Assembly (NCBI RefSeq): GCF_000264905.1
Contig: NW_006763140.1
Coordinates: 296,713 to 360,712 of the forward strand
Reading direction: 5' to 3'
Length of the DNA: 64,000 nt
Source: Stereum hirsutum FP-91666 SS1
Lineage: Eukaryota; Basidiomycota; Agaricomycetes; Russulales; Stereaceae
The translations under genes and the position numbers were made by a program. Below are positions 1 through 13,486 of the stretch, one piece after another (the stretch's first letter is position 1; each line of letters starts with the position of its first letter). Below the pieces are notes generated by a model that was given only the letters and a program-made list of their open reading frames with translations, did no database searches and had not been told where the DNA came from.

Positions 1-1302
1 GCGTACTGTAAGGAAGCGATAGGGGAGAACGAAGACGCTCCCAGCTGAGAGCCAGACGTGTGCGAGTACGATGGAGGAATATGGAGACGAGGGAGAGTGC
101 GTGACGTGTGGGAGGAAGAGCCTGGCAGCGAAAGGGAGCCGCTTCCAGGAGGGTGATGTGTGAAGGGAGAATCGTAGGGGTGATGCATCGCGGACGGCGT
201 GGAGGGAAGTGTATGAGCGGGCAAAGGCGGAAAGCCAGAACTGGCTCTTCGGCGGTGCGCCATTGACTCGTCGAAGACCAACGGGGGTAAATGAATGGGG
301 TATTCCTGTGAGGGTGGATGCATTCCAAAGCCTCTACCGGCATGCGGGCTGAGACTCTGTCCGCGACCGCGACTGGAACCAGAGCTTCTCCTTTCGTGAG
401 GCGACCATCCTTCAACATTCCATGGGGCAGCCAAGGGTCCGGCTTGCGCTGGACTATGGGAAGTGGGGGAATGATAAAAGAGGGATTGGAGCTGCGTGGA
501 GGGCCCAGGGACGCCAGGTCCGGAGAGATACGCACTAGACTCAGGACGCGAGGTGGGGTCTAAGAGCTGTGACGCTCGTTCGGGATCGGGGTTGGGATGT
601 TGGCTACCCGACTGGGTAAAGGAGAACGAACCGAAGTGGGAAGGCCCTGCTGCGAACTGAGAGCCGCTCGGATCCGTTGTGGAAGGTGCTGAAGAGTAAG
701 GGCCGTACTGAGGAGGCCGTGCAAGAGGCGTTGCTGTACTCTGGCTGCGCGGACGACGGGCTTTCTGGCGCTGATTCTGAAATAGTTCAAGCAGCTGTGG
801 TTAGCCTCACTCAAAAAAACGTCGGAAATCCACAGGTAGCGCCACTCGCCTGGAACCAGACCTAACAGAGTTGTTAGAGGCAATCGCAGACAGCATGAAG
901 CACGAGGACATACCTGAACCTTACGAGCACTCAACCCGATTGAGCGGCCGACTTCTTCGCGCATAGCAGTCGTCGGAAAACGAGACTTAAAGGGTGTGGC
1001 GCGACTTGTGAGATTCATGAACCTCACTGTCGAGAAGAACAACTTACCTGGGCAAGTAAAGCGTGCAAAACGGCAGATTGGTGAGGTGTCGTTAGTGTAC
1101 GCGTCCTTTTCTTCTTCGGTGGCGATGGCACATCCTCCTGTTGATGTTCGGCCTGGCGAGGTGGGACCTGACTGGGGCCGGCTGGAGGCTGACCACGCCC
1201 GGTGTCGGTCTCAGTATCGGCCATGCCTCCCTCCCCGTGAGATGAGGACCCAGAGGGGCTTGAATGAGTGTCCTTTTCTTCGTCCGAGTGTCGTCTCTTC
1301 AT
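1..1302 (-). CDS. Homeodomain transcription factor (3' end off the window)
   Basis: Sequence-specific nuclear DNA-binding protein. Exons on the minus strand are 1302-1048, 985-914, 861-850 and 776 to the window edge. The first true ATG is 1302. The spliced frame gives a Ser/Glu-rich N-terminus, then PSPPKKKRTRTLTTPHQ leading into a homeodomain at about residues 64-123. The recognition helix reads KVQVWFQNQRQKARR, with Trp111, Phe112, Asn114 and Arg116 at canonical positions 48, 49, 51 and 53. VWFQ is encoded by a 12-nt microexon whose downstream donor is GC (GCGAGT) rather than GT. After the homeodomain the frame stays open for 258 codons of Pro/Ser-rich sequence down to base 1, so the protein has at least 371 residues. 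The VWFQN helix argues against a mating-type HD gene. Homeodomain call near certain; the exact ortholog is not determined. Confidence 0.9.
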
Positions 1303-4300
1303 TTTCGATGCGTCGATTGGTGGGTATCGTCTCGTATTTCCCAAATGCGAAGCTGACCTCCGAAGCGTGGAGGGGACGTTGTGTTGGTGAAAGCGCGTCA
1401 GTTTGACTGTCGTAGGATGGGGACTGTGGCGTGAATTAGGGTGTACAGGCCGCGCGCGGAGTGGGGTGATAATTCGTCTGAGAGTGATCGTAAGTGCTGC
1501 TAGGTGAGTTGCTACCAAGGAGAGTGAAGTAAGATAGGTTCGAGATTAAGACTCAAGCGGAGACATCCAAGAGGCAAAAGAACGAGTACAGGGCGACGTG
1601 CGGAGTCGGGTCCACACGTCGAGGAAGGGAAAGGGAAAGGGAGAAAGGCTGTGGGAGGAAGGAAAAAGAAAAGGTGGAGGGATATGCGGGATAGACTCCG
1701 GGCTGGACCAAGGCGACGGAGGGCGACTGCCGCATCGCATTAAACAGTCATGGTGGTATGCGAGGAACCACGACAACCGCAATATAGATCGCACCAACAG
1801 GCGCCAAAATCTAAAGGATACGCTCCTAAAGTTGGAGTAATCGGTGAGTGGGGCCAAGTAGCCGTTTCCGCTTTGCAGGTCCAGCCTCGACGAATCAAGG
1901 GACACGAGGATTTATGACACGCGTCAATAGTTTCCCCTGACGAGAACATGAGACGAAATGAAAACTCTTCCCGAGTGCAAGGGCGTTGCAGGAAGCAGCA
2001 CCGAGAGGAACCGGTCGGCAGGGCCGCTGTGGCAACCAAACAACTTAACCTAATCAAGACATATCGAGCGCTGGAAAGTGCCTGAAAGCCTTCGCTCAAC
2101 CACTGCTCAACCAAAATATGGCGTCCTCTAATCCAAAGGATCCCGACTCTTGAAGCATGACTTGCTCTGATGTCTTAAATATGGACAATGGTCGTCCCTC
2201 TTCGCTGCAAGCTTCGCCGAGGAAAGGCGCCATATTTTCTTTTTACTGACAAATGACCACGAGTTGACCGAACTTCGCGGACTTCCAAATATGCTAGGGT
2301 TTGGTTTCCTTGGTGAACATATCCGGACCTATTACCGTATTAGGCGCCGAGTAATCTACGCTGCTGAAGCCGATCGTCCCAGATGCAACCGAGATGTGAA
2401 GAGTTCAACAGTGCCGGCGAGACGTCGGTCAAGCTGTGCGAAGCAATGCGGCTGGAAATTTTTGGGAAAAGGGATCTATGAAATGTGCTTCGCTCGCCGT
2501 TGCCGCCTGAAACAATTCAAAGCGTACGGGGCCGCATGGTCAAAGATTGAGAGCGGGGTATTACAATTCTTACTCTGCAAACCATCCTAAATGGCGTAGT
2601 CCGCGACAACCTGTCAACCCTTCATGACGCTATATCGAAGTTGACGTCGAGACTATGTACCGTCGGTAAAGTCAGTCAAAATGAACGGATTTCAATAATG
2701 CCAGACTCACACGTCGCCGACACCGTCACCGCTGTAAAGTCGGCTATCTCGGAACACGTTGGCAACTGACTATTGCGTTGATTCGAAGGAAGGCTCGTCG
2801 CAAGTCAGCCGCAAGGACGGGGCAACGGATACGAGCTGGTATCTCTGAACCTGCGGAACATACCAAGTAGCCATCCAAAATATTGGGATGTCTCGTCTGA
2901 GGAAGTGCTACGGAAGCCATGACCACAGAAATTCATCAGCGAGCGATCGAAGTGTGGTTCAATACTCTTTGAGGGCGGCTTGGTGATCGCGGACAATTGA
3001 TGAATCTTCGGGACGCTCGGGACTGTGCTTCCTCTGATGCAATCTGGTGGGGCACCGAGGTTCAAATCACGGGGAAACAGCTTGCGTCCTACAGAGCATG
3101 AGATTCATCGCCGATAGAGAACCGGGACACAGAGGAAGTGTAATTGCGGTCCCGTTGCAATCGAGATATGTTCATTTTTCTCCACCCGATCTACATAGCA
3201 GTTCGCTCCGAAGAAAAGTCATAGTAAGTGACATGATCGAGAGAGCAAATACGCCTGTCAAATGAAGATAAAAGATAATTTCACCCGGTAGAGAGACCAA
3301 ATAGTGAGTACTTACCGGCATAAAAGTCCCGCGTCGAGGGTCTTGCCACGCACATGGCAGAAACATCCGACCATGGTGGACTATGCTCATTCATTCCCGG
3401 TGGAAATATTGTGAACTTCCGTTCATCGAGATTTCCGGTGTAATAAGGATCGGGACGACGGATCACTCATGGTTACCGCCTTTAGGAACTTCACTGGTAA
3501 GGTTGGCCGGCGGACATGCCTTGATACCATGCCGTACTCGCCACAGCAGAGCCTGTCGCCAGCGACCGCGGCGTAATCTGATATCCACTTCTCCGCTGTG
3601 TCTCGGCGGGCTTGGGTGGTTGATAGAAGACCTCAGCATCAATTATAGTAGTAAACGTACGCGACCTTACCACGGTGAAAACCATTGTTATGGTCTACTG
3701 CCATGAGGCGAAGGCGAATTGCATAAGATTGGCAGCTTGAAGCCTGGATATAGATAATTGCATAGGAAACATCAATGAAGCACGCCCACCGGAAAGCGTA
3801 GAAGAAAGCGGGCACAGCGCCTGCCCTGCAAAAAAATCTCTTCGTACAAGGTTAGAGTTGGACACAGCCCAGAGTTTCATCCCGAGGAGGCATAGGCGTA
3901 CGCCGCATCATTGTGCACGCTCATGTTAGAAAAGAATCAATCACTACTGCGTCCTGTGAGCTTTTTTCTTGCGTCGAGGCAAAAGTCCCTGCAGCGCTCA
4001 CACAGACCTTTACCTTGTCAGTGTAACGTGGATATCAGTTTACCAACGGAGGATGCACGGGATGCCACGCGCCACCACCGACCGGAAGAGTTGTCTACCC
4101 TGTCTTCTTCCCGTCGCTGCGAGAAGTAACAAAAATAGTGACGTCCGAGGTTCGCACTTGTGATGTTCAAGGGCAGCAAACACGAGGCCCCGATGCTGAT
4201 GCAATTTCATTGCGAGAGCCATGCCCGATATGCCGAGGTCGGACCTGGTTAGACACATGGGCAAAGTGGGGCGCTTGCCATAGCAGGAGACGGGACGGAG

Positions 4301-6443
4301 TGCCACGGGCGCGATGAAGGGCGCACTGTAACTCAAAGCGCAAAGCTATCATTGGGGTGTCGAACCAAAGGAGAATACTGTAGACCCCCTGGAGTAGAGT
4401 TTAGCGAGGGCAAAGATACGATAGTGGTATCAGGCCCGAGGGTGGTGCTCACCCGCTGAGGCTGAAAAACTTTACACGCTGTTAACGCGTAGGGACCATA
4501 CTCCTTCGTAAACTCTACGACGTTTGCGGGTAAGAATTTGGGCCTGTGAACCATCTTGTATCTTGCAGAAATAAATTACCGATTGGCCGGACATCTACGG
4601 ACTTCTGCGGGAAATCGTGGAGCTCTGATGACAGTCTTTTGTGTGACATTTTGAGCGGACGAGCCGGTTGGGTCAACTAGGACTGGGAAATTTGGTCAAT
4701 TAAATGGATCTGTCAACAGCATCGGCCTCAAGCAGAGAGGGGGCAGAGAAGTAATGTACCAGAGACAGATAACTTCCAGCTCCGGCGCCACTAATTGCGC
4801 AAATTCCCAGGACGGAGCGCGGCACCAGGAACAACCTAGCTAAAGGAACAAGGATTCAAAGCGCAAGAACATGGCTTCGTAATGCCAAGGGCCTAAATTG
4901 GGACTTGAAACGGTGCTGATCACGCCGAACCCGTCAACAAGATTCAGCATGATAGCTGCTCCTGTGACCATCCAGCGGGAACGGTGGTGGAAAGGTTACG
5001 TTTTAGAGAAGAGGTTTCCTCCCCGGAGGTTCCGAAAGTAAACTTCTCGTCTCACAGAGGAGGTCAGACAATAAGCCGCTGTTCTCAGCTATTGTAGGAG
5101 AGGGGATTGGTGGCTGAAGAAGATGATCAGAACAGCTTGTTATGTCGACACATGGAAGCAATATGAAACAGTCTCAGAAATGATACTGGAACTATACTCC
5201 TCCTGGGCCTATGTCCTGTTTGTCACATCGTCCATCGCCGCGCATCCTATCGATGTATATAGAGAGTCTGGAACATCGCATTACTGCATCTCATCCAACC
5301 TTCCATAGTAAAGGTATGGTCGGAGGCGAGGACCGTTGACTTATCAGGCGCAATCAGAAAAGTAAGAACCTTTGCCCCAAGTAGAGTGGGTGAAGGTGCG
5401 GGAAACAAGAAGCAGAAATGACACGAAAGAATCAGGCGTTTAATCGAGACCGGACTCAGTATAGGCCGTATGGAAGCATCGCATTGCTTGCTCTCGACAC
5501 ACACGGCCAACTTGTCTCCATTTCCTGTCAAACTCCAGGAAAGTGCACGTCGCTATCTCTTTTCATCGAATGACAGTCGAATGCAGCAAACTGCGTTCCG
5601 ATGGGCTGCCTTGTCAGCGAAACCCAATGATATTTTACCGCAAGGTTGAAAAGCCAAATCGCACAACTTGGATCAAGCAGCATGCGCGATTTTCGACATG
5701 CGGTAGCATGGTCGCTCTATACAGTGATACAACGGCAGGCTGTCGAACAGGGAGGGATGAAGATCAATGGGTGTACCAATGTACCATACTTGTCTTTGAA
5801 AAGGCGCCATAGAAATAGAGGCGCCAGAACCAGGAAATATGAATGTGCAACGAAAGACTATAGGAACGGCCACTTCGCATTCAACGCAATAAGTACACAA
5901 GAAAGAGGTCAATGTCTCTAGGAACCGTGACTTATTCTCGACGTATACGCGGGCACATTAGATGCACTGGACTACCGGTGTGGCCTGTCCGACATCGTTA
6001 TCGAACGGACTTCAATTCAAGACCGTATACGACAACATGACACGCAAAGAAAAGAACGTAGCAAGTAGTCCTCACCTAGAAGTGCCCCTGGCGAAACTTT
6101 AGGCCAAGGTCGTCGGTGGTACACAACATGTGTCAACAGAATTTCCGAGGTAGAGGGCTACACATCTAGTTTTTCAAAATCTAAGACATCAGATACCTCA
6201 AAAAAGTGTGAAAATAAGTGGCAAAAACATTTCAGTGAGTGCGTACCGGACTTTAAGATATTTTTTTCGTGACAAGAAGATTGGTTTCGGTGAACGAGAA
6301 AGATGTTGAAAGGGAGGAGGCAGAAGTGGCGATTCCCACGCTTAAGTCGCTCTGTGGGAACCGATCCACGTGTCTCCGGCGCCACGACACAACAGCGCCA
6401 CGCTAGCACCTGCTAGCACCAATTCAACTCAACAGCTACCACC
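1303..6443. other. Gene-poor stretch, 5.1 kb, upstream of homeobox gene and SPC1
   Basis: I see no convincing gene. Open frames are short, lack family motifs and lie on both strands. A purine tract at about 1620-1682 is a polypyrimidine tract on the minus strand and fits the promoter or 5' leader of the homeobox gene. The rest could be a large regulatory region or decayed mobile DNA; I found no terminal repeats or transposase motifs. Confidence 0.5.
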
Positions 6444-6900
6444 ATGTCCTTACCGCCAGAAGTCCAGAGACTCATAGAGGGGAAGATTGTAATCATTATT
6501 TCATCCTGGTCATATACGTGTTTTGATTGTGATCACTTTTCAGGACTTTGAGGGCCAGAAGCTTGTCGAGCAGGTCTCCCGCAATGCCCTTCTCGCGATC
6601 ACAGTACGCACCATCAATCCTCTCAACGCAGCTCACCTTACTGACGATTGACGCATTGAATTTGTTCATCAGTCCCTTTCGTATATTATTGGCCTTGTGT
6701 CCCAATCACTAACCTTGACATTCGGCTCGTTCGGTGTCGGAACATTGATACTACTCGTTGTACGTGCAACATCGCGGGTTTTCTCCACTACTTTCCTCTG
6801 AGCTCTGTTCACTCCTCAGGTTGCTCTTCCACAATGGCCCATGTACAACCGGAATCCGGTACAATGGCTTCCTCCAGTTGATACGAAGAAGAAACAATGA
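6444..6900 (+). CDS. SPC1: Signal peptidase complex subunit 1 (SPC12 family)
   Basis: Small non-catalytic membrane subunit of the endoplasmic-reticulum signal peptidase complex. Exons are 6444-6488, 6544-6603, 6673-6759 and 6820-6900, each boundary GT-AG and in frame, giving 90 residues, the usual family size. After a short N-terminus come DFEGQKLVEQ, the typical start of this family, then two hydrophobic segments at about residues 28-46 and 50-68. The end carries the diagnostic PQWPMYNRNPVQWLP motif and a basic tail (KKKQ). The four short exons hide the gene from simple ORF calling. It is an isolated housekeeping gene between two gene-poor stretches. Confident. Confidence 0.93.
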
Positions 6901-9900
6901 GATACAACCTTGGGGCTGAGTCTTCCTGCCACGACTACGCGAGTGCGCCGTATGCACTTGAGCCTACAACGCCGAACTCGACTCCTCTCGGAATGGTTGA
7001 TTAAGGCGATAAAAATGTGTCCCAGTGAATGCATATCTTTGAAACGGCTTGGTTTGCTGATAAGTCGTTCGTCGATGTCCAGTTCCTTTCTGTTTGGATT
7101 CATATGATGGCACAGGCTCAAATCTCGCAGCGCATTTCTCAGCCCCATCGTCTGTATCGCTGCCAACCCTGAATTAATATCTTCCATCTACGCCATATTC
7201 ATCTTTTGGAACTCTCGCGTGAGATCAATACTTGGCCCGCATTTCTAGGCGACCGACTCAACGACCCGGACATCGTGCTATTTATCCATTCCCATTTCTT
7301 CGCCATTATATCTCATCGGGATTGATACTAAACCGCGACGTTTTCTTGGATTCGATGGCTCGTGTCAAGGGCTGTTATCTACATTCCCCACCTTGTGGTG
7401 ATGTGCGAGGCTGTCGCTTGTCATACAGTCTCATAAGACTTGTGCCAATGAAACAGATCGCTCCGATGTCTTCGATCCCAGGGAATGACGGGTTGACACC
7501 CATCCATGTTCTCGAGGGCTGACTACCTCAACACGTTCTCAACCTTGGGATACCTAGCTCAGCAAGGTAGCTTGTTATCCCTTCTGCTTTCGCTATTCAT
7601 TGATCGTCACACCACGCTAAGAATATGCCGATGTCGTTGAACACTAACCGCGTCGCTTAGCTTTCATTCTTCGTCTAGATCCAGAATCAACATCAGCAGC
7701 CGCCTCAACTTCTTAGTCGACATACTTCTTCCTGCAAGTTTGGTTCCGCCATTCCCATCATCTGTCCTCGTTTCTCTCGGGTCTCATGCGCACGCCGCCG
7801 TCCTGGCATCCAAGGAATTCTATCTCGAGTCTAGTACTGCCGCCGAATCCAAACATACTCACCATCGGAGGCTTTGCGTCGTTACGGATCAAAATTCACT
7901 TCTCACTAGCATAACTGCCGTACGAATCAGAAGTCTGCGTCTCGTACAGCAGCTGATGACACGGTCCTAATCGTCACCTTTGTGAGCATTCCAGGCTTGT
8001 TTGTCTTCCCGTGATCTATGCTTACGATGCCATGAATATCTTGCGTCGAGACGGATCCGTCTTGTTGATCTCCGTAAGTGTCTTACCAGTTGACGATGGG
8101 TTTACCATGATGGTGTGCTACTTCTGTCAAAACGTTCTTCAGAGATCTTGCGTTACATACCATACGTCAAGTTCTGAATTTCACAATCAGGGTCTCAGAC
8201 GAGTGCATACGCTCTTTCCCGTTCCGTTCATTCCTAACGATCCGTGGTCATCGAGGTCGTACCGTGACTATTAGCTCCACGTTTCAGGCTACATCTCAAT
8301 CAACTGCCATTTAACGCTTGTTCTCGAAAATGAAGGAGCGTGGAGCAAAGTGTGGATCAAGGGTATTGCAAGACACTCTGACAGACCTGTACAACTCGAC
8401 TGCTCGTTGACCCTTCTTCGGGACGAAGGGGTGTCCGCGAATGTCATCATTCGTCTCCTTCGGGATACGTACGTTCGTTCTCGGACGGTGCTTGGACAGG
8501 CGACTCCGTTAACAATCCACCTGTCCTCTCCGACGCGCATCCACACAGTCGCTCCAAGCTTGTGCCCGAAATTTGTGAAACATCACGTATCATGCGCTTG
8601 TAGGACTCGAGGTGAGCTTCATCTCAAACTCCTTTCTCATGCCACATCGAAACCTCCACTCACCGTTGCGTGTCCTTTTTATCACCAGAGATCACTTCTC
8701 GTCCCCACATCCCATCGTGATGGTCGGTACATCCATTCCGAGTACAATCACGCACCCGCACTCACCATCGCGATCTTCTCAACATCGCGGCTTGTCTTCG
8801 TTGAACTCGAGTTTAATGTGGCCTAGCCTTTGGAGTCTTTCGCCTTCATGCGTAGGTTTCATACCTTAGCAAGCTCACAAGCCCTCATATAGGAATTTCA
8901 GGAAACCTTCGTAACCTTTCGCTATCGACCCCACCATAACGGAATGGTGCTCGGTTTTGACTTCTACGGCTCACCTCACCTTCACTTTTTCAGGGGTTCA
9001 TAAACACGAGTCATCCCGGCGCTCATCATCACTTCAAATCGTCTCCTCGGTCTCAAATGACATAAGCCGGTTTGTTCTGAATCCTCTTCCTTGGCTTCGC
9101 TCATCGATATCAGCATGTCATCTTGACCCTCGTCGAACTCGGTCGAGAGATCCGTTCGTTCGTAAAACTGCAGCGCCCAGTATTGGCGCTCATAGTCCAG
9201 GACCATCCGAGTTCTGTTCTGCTGTATGTGTGTAGGGCAACTGATATCGATATGAGTCCTCGGTGAGCACTAGGCTTGACTATGACTGATGCTCTGAACC
9301 TGTGTACACTGGCGCTGATGTTCTGTTTTTTTTTATTTGTTCGCAGAAGACTATGCTTTCTTCCGACGTACCAGATGAGCCCAAATTGCTCATAACATAC
9401 ATAGAACATAGACAGAAGATACTGCTCTATTCGTCGCTTGCCCGTGTTTGCATCAGATCACACTCGAAGGGCTTGCTTGTTCGTGTCCGCCACCGCCTCG
9501 CCACTGACCAGTGTTTTTTCTTCTCTCGAAAGAAATCTCTTTTGTGTATGCTGATCCGACGGACTCGACAAGCAGGCAACACTCTGTTCACCTTCGCCGT
9601 ATCCCCGTCACACCCAAATCTCAAAGGTCCTGAAGTCGCATGCTCGTGTCCCGCCACCCTACGTCGTATGACTCCTCCCAAAAGCGCATATGACCACGAG
9701 CTCGGTGTGAAGACATGCCTCCCATCACTTCTCCACCCAGAACATCATATGTGGATACGACATCGAGAAGGCAATTGAAGAAGTCTACAGCTAGCGTTCG
9801 TTATATTTGGGTTCTTCGGGCTGGCGCTATGTTATCTGTCCGTTCATGCAGATCTTCAATCCCGAGGAGTTCATCGCGCCACTGAGTCGAGTCAAGTTTG

Positions 9901-9901
9901 A

Positions 9902-10573
9902 GATCTCAGCGCTCGACCTTCGAGATCCTCTATGTCCGCCACCCACCCAGTCACCTCGACCGTCCATCAAAACCAGCGTAAGTTACCACCCGAAATGCTC
10001 AAGATCAAGCATGAGTTGATGTATGCTTAGGGTACAGTAGATTGGATCGCCATGATGCGCGACCCTCTCCTCGAAGGCGAGCGTTTAGGTTCTGAGTCCT
10101 CACACTAATAGCCGCATCTATTCTAGCGATGTCCCTCGACTCAGTGGTAGTACGTGATGCATTCGATTTCTCTTACTTGCTTTTTTTTTCTTCTGAATCT
10201 CTACCACTGAGTGGGATCCTTCTCCAGGGATGGTTCTGGACAAGAATGACCTCCAGACTGCTCCGCTGAGTTATTCGGGATTCTATGCAGTGATTGGTGG
10301 TGATATGTTGAGACTCTTTTGGGCCACGGGCCTCGCCACAATAACCCCTCTTCTCGAGCCCAAGATCCCAGCGCTCGACCTTCAAGATTCTCAATGTCCG
10401 CCACCCACTCAGTCACCTCGACCGCGAGCGTGAATCGAACCCTGCGTATGTTACCACCGGAAGCGCTAAAGGAAAAGCCTTAGTTGACGTATGCGCAGGG
10501 TTCAGTAGATTGGATCGTCACGATACACTACCCTCTCCTCGAAGGCGAGCTTTAGGTTCGGAGTCCTCACACT
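9902..10573. repeat. Diverged tandem duplication, ~465-bp spacing
   Basis: A ~205-bp segment (9902-10106) recurs at 10364-10573. Both copies keep blocks such as CAGCGCTCGACCTTC, CAGTAGATTGGATCG and CCCTCTCCTCGAAGGCGAG, separated by substitutions and small indels. A shorter block around 10315-10340 (CTCGCCACAATAACCC) recurs near 10905-10922, suggesting a third, more decayed unit. No coding frame is conserved between copies. Confidence 0.8.
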
Positions 10574-11010
10574 CAATACCGGCTTCCACGCTAGCGCTCT
10601 CCTGTTCCGTCCTTCCTGTTCTGTTTGATTCAGTAGTGCGTGATGCATTCTATCTCTCCTCCTTCCTTCCTCTTACTTCTGAATATCTGTCCACCACTGG
10701 ACTAGATGGGACCCTTCGGAAGGAACGCTTTCCTGGCTGGTTCCTTCGGGCTTCTGGGCTTCTGCAACGCAAATGTGGCGCAGCCTGTGCGTTACCTCTT
10801 GTTTCCCTGTGGTCTTCGACATTCGACGTTCAACAACTACCGAAATTAAACTTTTCTTCAGACACAAAACTTGAGTTTTCGATATTGCCCAACGAGCCGC
10901 CACGGTCTCGCCACAATAACCCTTTCCTCCCCTCCCTTCTCCTCTCCCTCCTCTCCTGGAACCTTGGACCTACGCTCTTGCTCTTGCCAATAATCATACA
11001 GAACCTAAAC

Positions 11011-11700
11011 TTCGATGTTCACAGCTAGCGCCGCATCTACGTCTACTGTCTTCGCCTCCTCATCACCTTCCTTCCTCTCTTCCTTTCTTCCACCCTTCCT
11101 CCCTTCTCCCTCCGGGTCATTGCACTTCGTCGAGACTCGATGAATCAAGATAAGCTTGGATGGATGGACCTTTTACGCCTTCCAGGACGCTAAACTTGGT
11201 CGAGACTCGTTTAGGACATTGACAGCAGCGAAGCCCAACCAAACGAGTTCGCCTTCTCCTCTTACAACGAGTAAATTCTCACTGTACTTCCCTACGAGCT
11301 GGTACTCATTTGACTTTCGTGCTTTTATCTCTGGCATCCCCGCCTCATCGCAGCATCTTATTATTCTGTGCTGTGAAACTTTTGACTGTGACTATTCTTC
11401 TGATACAGCACATGTCCTCGCATTCGTTCGAGAACTCGAAGGCAGGACAAGTTAAACGAACCAACGCCACGCCACGTCACGATTTCCATGTCGCTAGTAC
11501 CCTCTCCTAGAGCGCAAAGTACCTGAAGTTCAACGATCAACGTCCACCGTTCAACTCACAGCTAGCGTCGCATCATACATAACACTTTCGGCTCCTCGAG
11601 CTCATCAATCGTTTCCTCCCTTTCGAGACTCGACGAAACGAGATAAGGTTGGATGGAGCGACTCTTTTGGGACGGTAGTGTCGCCCAATCAAAATATACA
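11011..11700. repeat. Second diverged direct duplication
   Basis: The segment from about 11011 (CACAGCTAGCGCCGCATC) to about 11190 (CGAGACTCGATGAATCAAGATAAGcTTGGATGG, read with gaps) recurs in weaker form at about 11549-11670. The anchor words ACAGCTAGCG, CGAGACTCGA and TTGGATGGA appear in the same order in both copies. It lies next to the 9.9-10.6 kb duplication, so this stretch has been repeatedly amplified and then decayed. Confidence 0.65.
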
Positions 11701-13391
11701 AGGTTCGAGTTCTCTTATTCTTCTCAGCCACCACCACCGCTGCCGCCACTAAAGGAGAGGACGTACATATCCCGCGTTTATATTCCTGATGACCCTCATT
11801 GCTTCTGGACTTGAATCTGAATTTAAATGGGGCCCGTCGATGACAGTGTTAGTGTTAGTGGCACAGTATTAATACGTCTATGCTCTTATGCAGCCATGGC
11901 CCGTAGCGCTTTGACTATTCTTTGATTACAGACTTACAGTGCACGCAGTTCCGAGAAGGCCCTCTTGCCCATTTGGATTGATCCAGATGCGAACATCTGA
12001 ATCATTTGGACTTTTATAGGACGAAACGGAGTTGGGTATTTATGCACTTGTTCAATTGTAACTGTTCTGCAATTGAAAACATGATGTCTCATCCAAGTGT
12101 CCCTTTCGCAACAGGTCCGAATCAGACATCACCCTTCGACTGTTTTGAATCTACAACAGTGGAGGAGTCGTAACGGGCTCGACGGTCAACATTTGTTCTT
12201 GTTCGCCCTACATAGAGTAGGACAGCGGTGTGCTGTATGATGTATGATGGAAAGCTGTATCAGTATCACGCTACACATATAGCTTCGATATACTTCGCGA
12301 CGTTTGGGACAAACTCGGACTCGAGATTCGAGATTCGTTTCCATTCCAAATCCCGGTTTAGTCCGGGCTATTGTGCTGACGACTGACTACTGTGGTCCTT
12401 GGTTTGCTGTGATGGAAGACCCTTAGCTATTAGATGTATAGTTGAAGTTCGGGGTCCGGGATGGGGGGATACAGATGAACATGGGAAGTGTTCGGATGTG
12501 GGTGACACTGTATGCGAGGCAGGTGGCGGTATGTTTATTTGTATACATACAACAGAATTTAGATAAAGCCACTAGAACAAGCGGTCATAAGGACATAACG
12601 GCACTGTATCGACATCAACATGCATACGATTACAACTACAATTACACATCCTCCAGTTCTAGCTACAGGCGTAAACGAGTAACAGTCCACCGTCCGCCAC
12701 CCTGCGTAAGTTGAAGTTCTAATGATAGGATCCACAGCGGTCCACACAAACCCATATACGTCCACTCAGTCTCCTCGGAACACGAGTAGTGTATATTGTA
12801 AGGCTTCTTCTGGATCACTTCCCATCTTGAGCCATCATCAAGGGGCAAGCAAATCATTCTCGGCGTCGCGAGATAGGTGCGGTCTCACGCCTCACCTCTC
12901 CATCCATGCCTGTCGTTCACACAAGCTCAGCTCGCTTCGTCACGAACCCACAGCTTTGAGCACAGAGAAACTGCGCCCTCAAGGCCTCAGTGTCCACTGG
13001 CCGGGCCACCGAATGGCACACCGTCCTTTGTTCACTTCCTGGACATTGAAACAATGCGCACGCGGAATGAACCCTCCGAAACTTGAATGGACACTGTAAC
13101 CGACAATACAGACCTCCAGGGCAACGTACAACGAAGAACAGGAATCGAAGGCAAGATGGTACCGCTCTCAGGGAATCACGCTTCCGGCCGCTTTTATTTA
13201 CGTACTGAAAGGGGATCGAATCTGTCTCACTTGCTGACCAGACACCGTCAAACCTTGACTGGTGCCTCCTTTTTTCCTTGCACTATAAAGGCCCTCGCCT
13301 TGTTCGCTTCGGTCCCCTTTCTTGATCCTGCATGTCCTGACGCTCACGTCCTCTCAGTCTGCGTCTCTTATAGGACTAGGGCTAAGACTAA

Positions 13392-13413
13392 ACTAGACTA
13401 GACTAGACTAGAC
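13392..13413. repeat. Pentanucleotide microsatellite (ACTAG)n
   Basis: Four to five consecutive ACTAG/GACTA units about 75 bp before the start codon of the nucleotidyltransferase-like gene, probably in its leader or promoter. Confidence 0.8.
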
Positions 13414-13486
13414 TCGTCTTCGCTGGTGCTTCTGCTTCACTTCGCTGAGCCTGCCTTGCCTTGCATACAGAACACGACGTTTCCTC

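Larger units (their letters stand above)
6901..13486. other. Gene-poor, pyrimidine-rich stretch with decayed duplications
   Basis: About 6.6 kb with no supportable gene. The plus strand is C/T-rich over most of its length. Open frames up to 172 codons occur but lack motifs, and some fall inside the direct duplications listed separately. It may be extended upstream sequence of the nucleotidyltransferase-like gene, noncoding transcription units, or decayed mobile DNA. Confidence 0.5.

Noticed and set aside
1024..1518. Longer N-terminus of the homeobox protein reaching 1518
   Set aside because: That extension starts from TTG; the first ATG in frame is 1302, with a suitable context.
6816..7187. 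123-codon minus-strand frame overlapping the last SPC1 exon
   Set aside because: Antisense to a confirmed exon with no recognisable domain.
10510..11028. 172-codon plus-strand frame
   Set aside because: It runs through the decayed duplication and its counterpart in the other copy is interrupted; no motif.
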